Below, piece by piece: positions 1 through 6,610 of a DNA stretch of 64,000 nt. The stretch is taken from contig NZ_KQ434758.1 of the NCBI RefSeq assembly GCF_001270745.1, forward strand, positions 1 to 64,000. Direction: 5' to 3'. Origin of the DNA: Jiangella muralis. GTDB taxonomy: Bacteria; Actinomycetota; Actinomycetes; Jiangellales; Jiangellaceae. The translations under genes and the position numbers were made by a program. Position 1 is the stretch's first letter. Each line of letters begins with the position of its first letter. Under the pieces are notes generated by a model. It did no database searches, had not been told where the DNA came from, and saw only the letters and a list, made by a program, of their open reading frames with translations.

Positions 1-10
1 GACGTGCCAT

Positions 11-36
11 GACTTCATCCTCCAACTAATGAAGTC
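11..36. terminator. Short inverted repeat, possible terminator
   Basis: Perfect 8-bp arms GACTTCAT (11-18) and ATGAAGTC (29-36) are separated by 10 bases. The hairpin could end transcription of a gene lying before the window. There is no T-tract, so the role is uncertain. Confidence 0.3.
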
Positions 37-281
37 TCCGGACACCCCGGGGCGGTTCAGTCGAGATGGAAGTCGAACAACTGCGCCGCGGACTGGCTGG
101 CGAGCCGTTCGCGTGGGACAACCCAGAGGTCCAATCAGCCGCCTCCAACTGGCAGTTGCTACTGCAAATCGCGTCCGATGACGACGCCGACATGATGTGG
201 GGTGACGTCGGCCAGCTCTACTACCTGGTCTCCGACGCGGAACGGCCAGGCGAAGCGCTCTTCACCTGGCAGTGCGGTTGA
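33..281 (+). pseudogene. C-terminal fragment of a DUF1963 (YwqG-like) protein
   Basis: The reading frame is open from base 33, just after an in-frame TGA, to the stop at 279-281. The first ATG is at 66. The end of the product has the pattern LLLQIASDDDADMMWGD followed by GQLYYLV, which matches the C-terminal end of DUF1963 proteins. Those are usually 200 residues or more, while only about 80 codons remain here, so this is a truncated remnant. DUF1963 proteins have no settled function and are often found near polymorphic toxin loci, which fits the accessory region that follows. Confidence 0.6.
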
Positions 282-684
282 GCTGAGACCGATGGGCATT
301 CACATGGTCCTGGCAAGGAGCAACGTGCTGCGAATCATCGGGCGTCAGCGGCCTATGGATCTGCAGTGTTTCCGGTGGGCGCGTACCCGTAGAGCGGCCG
401 TGTTGGTGTGCTGTCCGTGTTTGGAGTCTGCACGACGTCGAGTGCAAGGGCGGTCCGTGTCTGGGCCCTACGAAACCGCGGCGGGTCGTGCGGCAGCGAA
501 TCGCAGGCATCTGCCGCGATTCGGGGGGTCGCGGGGACGGGCCTTTCCGCCGCATGTAGGCCGCCTCGGCGGTGTGCACTTGCGCCGATGACGGTGCCGT
601 CCGCCCTCTGGCCGTGCGCCTTGCGAGGGCGTGTACGCGTGTGACCCGCGGCGCTGGCGGGTGCGGCGGCCAACCACCGCTGGG
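282..684. other. Region without a supported gene
   Basis: Several open frames cross this stretch, but all have arginine/alanine/proline-rich shadow composition and none resembles a family I know. It lies between the DUF1963 remnant and the 3' end of a minus-strand lipoprotein gene. Confidence 0.5.
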
Positions 685-1395
685 TTAGCCGCCGCTCGGT
701 GCCTCGATATCGACAGCCTCGTTCCAGTGGGTCGCGTTCATCTCGGCCTCGATCCCACCGAGCTCAAATTCGACGCGCCGCATGAGGTCGTCCAACGTCA
801 GGTACAGCTCATAGGTGACCGTCTCCGGCATCCCCGGGACAACCGGATCGCCCTGCGCCTCGGATGCGGCGTCCGTGCTAACCGTGAGCGAGTAATGGCA
901 GACCGGTTCGCCATCGATCTCGTCCTCGCCGACCTGTTCGACCCTCTCGAGGCCTGCACGCCAGGCTGTGAATGAGGAGGCGATATCCATGCTCGCCGCC
1001 TGGCTGCGCAGCTGGGCGGCAGCCGGATCGGAGCTGTCGAGCTCCTGATACCTACCTCCGCTGGTCGAGTCGGAGACGAAGAGGCGGCTGTCGACGACGA
1101 TGAGCGCGAACTCCGCACCATTGGAGCGCATCGTCATGTCCATCTCAGCGCCGGTAGGCGTGTACGCGACGACTGCGTCGATGACGATTTCCTGCCCAGC
1201 GCCCGACATCTCCATCGCCACCCGGACCGTGGCGTCCGCCGGCAGCGCCGCCTCCATCGCCGGCAGGAGCGTCTGCTGGTCGTACCCGCAGGTCTCTTCC
1301 TCCGCGAGCCGATCACCGCCGCCTTGGCCCGCAGAGCAGCCTGCCAGTGCCATGGCTGCCGGCACCAACACTCCAAAGACAGCAATCCGACGCAT
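685..1395 (-). CDS. Secreted lipoprotein, LppX/LprAFG-like
   Basis: The 236-residue product starts with a basic and hydrophobic signal peptide ending in the lipobox LAGC, so it should be lipid-anchored on the outer face of the membrane. The rest is predicted beta-rich and contains the pattern seen in actinobacterial LppX/LprF/LprG lipoproteins: a repeated strand with aliphatic residues, a segment reading EIDGEPVCHYSLTV, and a C-terminal strand YELYLTLDDLMRRVEFEL. Members with known function carry lipids or lipoglycans across the envelope. The ligand here is unknown. The gene stands alone on this strand, followed by another lipoprotein gene upstream. Confidence 0.7.
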   Translation of the reverse strand: MRRIAVFGVLVPAAMALAGCSAGQGGGDRLAEEETCGYDQQTLLPAMEAALPADATVRVAMEMSGAGQEIVIDAVVAYTPTGAEMDMTMRSNGAEFALIVVDSRLFVSDSTSGGRYQELDSSDPAAAQLRSQAASMDIASSFTAWRAGLERVEQVGEDEIDGEPVCHYSLTVSTDAASEAQGDPVVPGMPETVTYELYLTLDDLMRRVEFELGGIEAEMNATHWNEAVDIEAPSGG

Positions 1396-1635
1396 CGATG
1401 CTCCAATCTCAGGGTGGACGCGCCTGCTGGCCGCCGGGGGTGCCGCACCATGGGACAGTTCTCAGTTGCTAGCGCAGGCGCGCTCAGGTGCCGCGGTCCG
1501 GTGCGAGTGGGTAGGCGTGTCGTTGGCCGCTGAGGAGCCGGAGTGCGGTGCGCCCTATCCGTCGATCAGCGGCGTCTCCAGCGCACAGTCGGCCGCGATC
1601 GTGAGGTCGAGCTACCAGCGGACTCCAGCGGCTGC

Positions 1636-2553
1636 TCAACCTAGCGAGTCCTCCAGGCACGACCAGTCTGCGATTTCGGGCGGCAGGGCTGGGTCGAACT
1701 CCGGAATGTCGGCGTTGATCAACCAGGTCGATCTGTAGATCGCGTCGTCCGGCACCTGGATCCCGGTAGCCGCCGCGGCGATGTCGGTGTAGTCGACGTG
1801 CAGCTCCAGCGGCCCGACGCCGGCCGGCAGAAAGGCGTGGCCGATGGACTCCGCGCCGGCGAGCGTCTCAAGGACGCCTGGGTCGGTCGCGGCCGCGCTC
1901 GTCAGTTGCAGTCCGGCTCCGCCGGCCACGGTGATCTCGTACAGCGTGCCGTCCGCGTCGACCCGGACCGGCTCCGGCTCGCCGACGATCGAGCTGAGCA
2001 CCTCGAACGGTTCGACGTCCCGCGGGTCGACGGGCGCCAGCCCGAACTCGGCCAGGTGATTCCCCTCCGCGTCTCCCAGGTCGACCCACTGCGTCCCGCA
2101 GGCCTCCACCGCGGACGGATACCGTACGAGGGTCACAGTGTCGGTGGTGACGAACCGGATCCCGCTCCCCGGGGGCTCGTGGCCGAGCGCTTCAGTCACG
2201 GCGGCGGAGTTGCTGATGCTCCGATCATGATACGGAGCGTCACGATCGAACTGCACGATCTCGGTCGCCAGGTTGTTGACCTGGTCACCGTTGTCGGGGC
2301 CGAGCCAGTCGGTCTTCCGGTACTGGCCATGCCTGGCCGCGAGATAGGTCTCGACCTCCGCCCACGGCACCGCCGTCGGTGTCGGCGTGGTGACCGGCTC
2401 CGGCGCCGGCGTGCTCGGAGCAGCGGACGACGCGACGGTGTCGCCGTCAGTTCCGCACGCGCCCGTCCCGGCCACCAGGAGCGCGGCGAGTCCCGCCAGA
2501 AGGCGCGCATGTGCGCCCGATTTGAAATGAATCGAGGGAAGGTGCACCGGCAC
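1636..2553 (-). CDS. Putative lipoprotein of unknown function
   Basis: The 305-residue product has a hydrophobic segment (residues about 17-33) ending in TGACG, a plausible lipobox, then a Ser/Thr/Pro/Ala-rich linker and a globular domain with no recognised family. The N-terminus before the signal core is longer than usual, so a start further inside is possible. The product is probably exported and membrane-anchored. The neighbouring lipoprotein gene at 685-1395 has the same orientation but is separated by about 240 bases, so one operon is not proven. Confidence 0.55.
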   Translation of the reverse strand: MPVHLPSIHFKSGAHARLLAGLAALLVAGTGACGTDGDTVASSAAPSTPAPEPVTTPTPTAVPWAEVETYLAARHGQYRKTDWLGPDNGDQVNNLATEIVQFDRDAPYHDRSISNSAAVTEALGHEPPGSGIRFVTTDTVTLVRYPSAVEACGTQWVDLGDAEGNHLAEFGLAPVDPRDVEPFEVLSSIVGEPEPVRVDADGTLYEITVAGGAGLQLTSAAATDPGVLETLAGAESIGHAFLPAGVGPLELHVDYTDIAAAATGIQVPDDAIYRSTWLINADIPEFDPALPPEIADWSCLEDSLG

Positions 2554-2577
2554 ACCTTAATGCCAATTCGGTGCGGG

Positions 2578-2740
2578 TCAAGCAAGCGTGCTCGTGTGTG
2601 CGAAGACGACGATCTGGACGCGGTCGCGCAGCGCCAGCCTGCGCAAGGATCGCACCGATGTGCGTCCTCACCGTCGACCCGCTGGCGAAGACCGGGCCCG
2701 GCGATCTCGGTGTTGGACAGCCCGCGTCCAGCGCTCGCGC
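2578..2740 (-). pseudogene. Remnant of a LuxR-type response regulator (C-terminal HTH)
   Basis: Three reading frames on the minus strand carry consecutive pieces of one NarL/LuxR DNA-binding domain: GLSNTEIAG, then ASGSTVRTHIGAIL, then RRLALRDRVQIVVFA ending at a TGA (2578-2580). Put together they match the usual tetrahelical HTH and C-terminal helix of two-component response regulators. At least two frameshifts are therefore present, and the receiver domain is missing. Confidence 0.75.
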
Positions 2741-2866
2741 GGATCTACGGAGCCGCCTACCGCGCCCACGACACCCAGGACGAGGACACCGTTGATGACG
2801 ACCGGGAGGAACCGTACGGCCAGTGACTGTGCCCGGATGGTGTTCCGGTGGTGCGTGCGCCAGGTG

Positions 2867-3202
2867 ATGGCCGAGAACGTCGTTTCCAGACCACCGACGC
2901 AAACCATCGATCTGGTCGCCCAGGACGTGGATGGCGGCCACCTGCTGGTCATGGTTGAAGATCGCCGCTGTGGGGTGGACCTCAATCAGGAGTCTCAGCT
3001 ACGAGAGAAGATCAACACCTACGCGGGCTATGTGCTCGACGGAAGACTCGCCCGGCGCGATACCGAAACAGCCGACGGGCCAGTAAGAACCCAGCTCGAT
3101 TGCGCAGAGACGCCATCGGGCCGCTTCACCCGCATCACCGACCACGCCGCCAAACAACTCGCAGCTCACGGCATCGACTTCCAGGCTAATCCGGCGGGTT
3201 GA
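2867..3202 (+). CDS. DUF6572-like protein
   Basis: The product is about 111 residues if the ATG at 2867 is used; a GTG sits just before it. It shows the pattern IDLVAQD, LLVMVEDR, QLREKINTYAGYVLDG and a C-terminal AKQLAAHGIDFQANP, which fits DUF6572 proteins. These are small soluble proteins often found next to polymorphic toxins and are possibly immunity-related, but they have no proven function. The last codons overlap the 3' end of the convergent gene at 3186-3836. Confidence 0.6.
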   Translation: MAENVVSRPPTQTIDLVAQDVDGGHLLVMVEDRRCGVDLNQESQLREKINTYAGYVLDGRLARRDTETADGPVRTQLDCAETPSGRFTRITDHAAKQLAAHGIDFQANPAG

Positions 3203-3836
3203 CCTCGAATCGGTCCCGGAATGCTGCGATGAAGGAGCGAAGTTCGACCGCAGCCGCGTCGTCGCGATCACCGAGATCGGATTCGGCCGTATCAAGCATT
3301 CCCAGCGAGCGAGCCGATTCGCCGGCGAGCAGCCAAGCCGCCGGGCGCCGGTAGACGAGTTGATGCTCAAACCCCAGATCCTGGTCGAGGAACCGGCAAA
3401 TCTCCGTGAGCGTCGAGCCTGACTCCATGAACGGAAGTCCGTATTTCGCTATCGAAGCGATGAGGCCTCCCACGCTCCCCGCCGGGTCCACGGCATCCAA
3501 GATCCACGCCCTGTAGTGCGATCCAGGCATGAGGTAGCCCAGAGGTGTGCTCACCGTCGGTGGCTGGTAGGCGTGGAACTTCTCTCCGCGCAACTCGGCA
3601 ACGAGGCGCTCGATGCCCTGGTGCCGGATCCCCACGACCGGGTTGACTTCAACCGCACCGGCCGGGAGGTGCCGGCTGGCTCGGTTCAGGCCGAGCCAGC
3701 CGAGCACACCCTCGGCAACCTCACGGGTGAACACCATGCCAACGCGCTTCCTGAAGCCGAGAGATTGAAGCCGGATACTCACCTCGCTGAGGGCCGGATT
3801 CACGGAGCCAGGGGCCATGGCTGATACACCGTCCAT
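3186..3836 (-). CDS. Hypothetical protein in the Rhs-downstream cluster
   Basis: The 216-residue product has no signal peptide or membrane segment. It has a normal globular composition, and the reading frame shows codon use like that of real genes. A DUF4304-like or immunity-type shape is conceivable (a basic N-terminal segment, then alternating strands and helices), but I do not recognise the family. It is the last member of the minus-strand run that begins below the Rhs toxin, so an immunity role is a guess from context. Its 3' end overlaps the DUF6572-like gene on the other strand by 17 bases. Confidence 0.5.
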   Translation of the reverse strand: MDGVSAMAPGSVNPALSEVSIRLQSLGFRKRVGMVFTREVAEGVLGWLGLNRASRHLPAGAVEVNPVVGIRHQGIERLVAELRGEKFHAYQPPTVSTPLGYLMPGSHYRAWILDAVDPAGSVGGLIASIAKYGLPFMESGSTLTEICRFLDQDLGFEHQLVYRRPAAWLLAGESARSLGMLDTAESDLGDRDDAAAVELRSFIAAFRDRFEVNPPD

Positions 3837-3983
3837 ACGGGCGTGGGTCCCATCGGAACTCCTGGCGTCAATCCTGCTGCCGCTGCGTTTCTGCCTCTCG
3901 GAACCGCCCCGCCCGACCGTGTAGCCGGGAAGCCAATCACTGGTTTCGGGGTCAGAGCTGCGCTGGGCCGGTCATGGCGCCGC

Positions 3984-4118
3984 CTACTCACGCAGCGTCG
4001 CCAGGAGCTGGTCGACCGGAGCCCAGCTCTCATCGTCCAACTCGAGTTCGTAGAGCCAGGGCTCGTAGCGAAGCGCGTGAGAGACCACGCGGGTCAGGTC
4101 GATGTCGCGCAACGTCAC
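3984..4118 (-). pseudogene. kptA: N-terminal stub of RNA 2'-phosphotransferase (Tpt1/KptA)
   Basis: A 44-codon frame starts with a GTG that overlaps the TGA of the upstream gene (GTGA) and ends at TAG 3984-3986. The product contains [20 protein letters not shown] and [17 protein letters not shown], which is the N-terminal winged-helix part of Tpt1/KptA. KptA uses NAD+ to remove a 2'-phosphate from RNA. The whole NAD-binding domain is absent, and the usual Arg-His of the catalytic tetrad reads Arg-Tyr here, so catalysis is not expected. No continuation was found in any frame down to 3837. Confidence 0.7.
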
Positions 4119-4516
4119 GAGGTCGCTTCCTCTGGAAGCCACTCACAGTCCTCAGCAGCGACCTCGTCTGCCCCCGAGCCATCGATGTAGATCAGGAAAT
4201 GCCGCATCTTCCACTGGCCCCAGGTCTCGCTCGGCTCCGCGGCCAAGAGCTCACCGATCCAGTCGGACTGTTCGACCTCGACGAGCGCGCCGTACGCGTC
4301 TTCGACGTGCCAGGGAGTGCAATGACCCTCGGCCCGGAACCGGTAGGCCCGCACCCGACTGAACCGCAGACCGCCGGCGTACATCGCGCCGTTCCGCTCG
4401 TAGGTGCATCCCAGCTCGGCGTTCCCGCCGGGATGGGTGAACACGACGTCCTCGGTGTAGGCCGTCGGCGGCGGCGAGATCGGACCGATCACGCGCTTAG
4501 TGCCTTCGGCGTTCAC
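4115..4516 (-). CDS. Conserved hypothetical protein (immunity-like)
   Basis: The product is 133 residues if translation starts at the GTG at 4516, which has GGACGGAG upstream; an ATG at 4618 in the same frame would add 34 Arg/Ala-rich residues that look non-coding. Features visible are [31 protein letters not shown] and a Trp-rich end with [15 protein letters not shown]. It looks like a small soluble actinobacterial protein. It overlaps both the fragment above it and the KptA stub below by GTGA junctions, so the three are translationally linked. The function is unknown. Confidence 0.55.
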   Translation of the reverse strand: MNAEGTKRVIGPISPPPTAYTEDVVFTHPGGNAELGCTYERNGAMYAGGLRFSRVRAYRFRAEGHCTPWHVEDAYGALVEVEQSDWIGELLAAEPSETWGQWKMRHFLIYIDGSGADEVAAEDCEWLPEEATS

Positions 4517-4623
4517 GGAAGCTCCGTCCCATAGCTCGTCAGCCCGTTGCGACGCAGCTGCCCGGCGAGCCGCGCTTCGCATGCCGCTTGGCCGGTCTGA
4601 TCGATCACGTTCCACCATGACCG
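4513..4623 (-). other. 3' fragment of an unidentified coding frame
   Basis: The frame ending at 4513-4515 encodes a plausible protein tail (WWNVIDQTGQAACEARLAGQ, then a short helix ending YGTELP). Its stop overlaps the GTG of the next gene, which is typical of a real upstream cistron. Further upstream the frame becomes Arg-rich and unconvincing, so this is probably a remnant. Confidence 0.3.
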
Positions 4624-4738
4624 TGGGATCCCCGTTTGACGTAGGAGACTCCGTCGTCTCCGCCCCGCGGCACCGGCGCCGGAGGTCCGCGACGAAGCCG
4701 AGTCCGGACGCACCCCTGGCTCGCGGCGTGGCCGACGC

Positions 4739-5150
4739 TCACAAGCCACGGGTATCCTCGCGCAAGCTGAGAACAGAAATGGCTGCGTCCCGCACGCGAC
4801 TCGTCAGCTGCGAGCATGCGAACGACATCGACGTCCGTCCGGGGGTTTCGAGCGACCCTGACACGAACCGTGTCGTCCTGGTCTTCCGCGAGCGTCCTTA
4901 GAAGTTCTGCACTGAGCTTGCGCTTGCCCGCGACCTCCCAACGAACTTCCGGATCCGCGTCCGTAGCCAGCAAATCAAGGATCGAAGCCGGGACTGTCTT
5001 GTTGTGGGCAACCCAGCGCCTCATTTCAGGATGAACGCGGATCACGTCCAACCACACCTGTTCGGTGGCCTCGTCGTTGCTCGCACGTGCCTGCTCGACG
5101 GGATCGTCGCTTGTACGCAACTGGACGAATTCGGCGGCAGTCTGGATCAA
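4739..5150 (-). pseudogene. HEAT-like repeat protein, frameshifted
   Basis: The product would be about 137 residues. It starts at a TTG (5150) preceded by GGAAGG and contains three repeats of the type HPEMRRWVAHNKTVP, ADPEVRWEVAGKRKLS and DDTVRVRVARNPRTD, each a helix pair with a conserved Arg-Val. This is the short HEAT-like repeat form often seen near polymorphic toxins. After residues LAADES the natural continuation (SRVRDAAISVLSLREDTRGL, stop at 4739-4741) is in another frame, so there is a frameshift near 4797. The unshifted frame runs on into Arg/Gly-rich nonsense. Confidence 0.65.
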
Positions 5151-5283
5151 TGGAGGGCCTTCCAGGGGATGAAGGTTCCGATATTGCTCTTGTGCTTGCC
5201 GTGCCGTCTGTAGGCGGGTCGCGGCAGAGCAGCGTAAAGGGAACCCTCCACGATTCGGGGGAAGCTCACGGGGATCGCCGGCG

Positions 5284-5754
5284 TCAGCGCGGCACCGAAG
5301 CAAGGTCTGTGCCGGCGAACCGCAGTAGAACCTCCTTGCCATCCTCGTCCAGCACGGCAAGCACTTCGTCGCGCAACACGGCGTGTGCCACGACGCCTGG
5401 CAACTCCCATCTGGCGGTCTGTTGCCCGTCCAGCACACGTCGTATCGAGGTCTCACATACCAGCACCCAACCGCCGGAGTGCTCGAAGACGAAGATCAAG
5501 TCCTCGTCCGTGCTGACCTCAACCACAGGTTCATCGCTCCCAGCCTGCGGAAGACGAATCAGGTCACGAGCCGACCACACGTAAGACGCCCCGGGTCCGG
5601 ACCCGAACGAGATCGGACGCCAGACCGGCTCCTCGAAGGTCCACTCGTACTTACCGTCCATCGTGATGGTGACCAGCGCACGAAGCGCCTCCGTCTCGGA
5701 CACAGCGATGCGGAACCACCGGGAGCCGGCGACGAAGATCATTTCATCATCCAT
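5284..5754 (-). CDS. Hypothetical protein, possible immunity gene
   Basis: The product is 156 residues from the ATG at 5754, which lies 8 bases after the stop of the previous gene; the longer frame would begin inside that gene. The sequence is acidic and beta-rich, with strands such as EMIFVAGSRWFRIAVSETEA, a Trp-rich segment (YEWTFEEPVWRP) and DEVLAVLDEDG. It has no signal peptide or membrane segment and looks like a cytoplasmic immunity-type protein. I do not recognise the family. It forms a tight run with 5763-6116. Confidence 0.55.
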   Translation of the reverse strand: MDDEMIFVAGSRWFRIAVSETEALRALVTITMDGKYEWTFEEPVWRPISFGSGPGASYVWSARDLIRLPQAGSDEPVVEVSTDEDLIFVFEHSGGWVLVCETSIRRVLDGQQTARWELPGVVAHAVLRDEVLAVLDEDGKEVLLRFAGTDLASVPR

Positions 5755-5762
5755 GACCAGAC

Positions 5763-6116
5763 TCAGTTCGTCGGGAACGCCGTGATGAATCGGACCGTGC
5801 CGTCGTAATCCACCCCCCACGAGGCCGTGATGTCGAAGGTCCGACCACTCGGACCGGTCATTGGGCCACGAACGGTGAACTTCGTTCCGATCTGCACACC
5901 CACGCCGTTCAGCATAGGGACAGTACTGGAAGCGTTGCCGAAGTTCGCTGTGAGGTGGTTCCGGAGTGCAGCGCTCATCCCTGCTTCGTCGAAGCCCAAC
6001 CGGTCAGCGAAGACTCCAGCCTTCCGCGGGTCCTTCACCAGATACCATGGCTTCCAGTTCGGCAACCAGGCATCTTCGTAGTCCTGTGGTTGTGCATGCC
6101 GTCTTTGGTGTAGCAA
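5763..6116 (-). CDS. DUF6883-like protein
   Basis: The 117-residue product starts at TTG 6116. The body reads DYEDAWLPNWKPWYLVKDP, then GVFADRLGF, NHLTANFGNAS, GTKFTVRGPMTGPSGRTFDI and GTVRFITAFP, matching the layout of DUF6883 proteins. These are found as small single genes and as the end domain of toxin-like proteins. The residues before DYEDAW may come from a fused or displaced upstream part: the other frames between 6117 and 6233 also show short coding-like stretches. This piece could be an orphan toxin tip rather than an immunity protein. Confidence 0.55.
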   Translation of the reverse strand: MLHQRRHAQPQDYEDAWLPNWKPWYLVKDPRKAGVFADRLGFDEAGMSAALRNHLTANFGNASSTVPMLNGVGVQIGTKFTVRGPMTGPSGRTFDITASWGVDYDGTVRFITAFPTN

Positions 6117-6233
6117 TGCATCAGGCGTGGGACCTCCGAGGCATTTGAGACGCTGACCATCGTCACGGCGAGGAAGCCCACCCAGGACCCGCCGCCAGGA
6201 AGCGCTGACCCAGCGCAGCTGTGCCTGCCGTGC

Positions 6234-6605
6234 TCATTCCAGGAACTCCACGGTGGGTCGGGGTGCGACCACCTCGATGCGCCCGAAGTCACCGCTGATG
6301 GTGAATGAATTGTCCTTCACCTCGAACTCATCGAAAGAGCCGAGGTCGTGCTCGCCGGCCGCATCTGTCGCTGGAACCGCGCCTTGGCCGGTCCACGACA
6401 GAGCGGTCACGCTGCCGAAATGGATGAGGCCACGCCGATAGCAGTACTGCTCCCCAGATTGAGGCGCCTGATACAGCGGATGCGACTCGCGAAGGACGAA
6501 GTCGACTGCGATTGTGAGTGTTGATTCGCCGGTCTCGATGGAGAGCACCCAACTGTCTTCAAGGTAGATATCCTCGAACCCGGGAATCGACCAATAGTTT
6601 GTCAT
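6234..6605 (-). CDS. Likely cognate immunity protein of the Rhs toxin
   Basis: The 123-residue acidic protein starts at ATG 6605, 5 bases after the TGA of the giant Rhs gene; a longer start at 6623 would overlap that gene. It shows YWSIPGFEDIYLEDSWVLSI, VLRESHPLYQAP and YCYRRGLIHF, and has no signal peptide. Immediate 3' position, small size, low isoelectric point and cytoplasmic nature are the usual marks of an Rhs immunity gene, whose product binds and blocks the toxin tip. The family name is not known to me, and the pairing rests on position. Confidence 0.6.
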   Translation of the reverse strand: MTNYWSIPGFEDIYLEDSWVLSIETGESTLTIAVDFVLRESHPLYQAPQSGEQYCYRRGLIHFGSVTALSWTGQGAVPATDAAGEHDLGSFDEFEVKDNSFTISGDFGRIEVVAPRPTVEFLE

Positions 6606-6610
6606 TTCAC

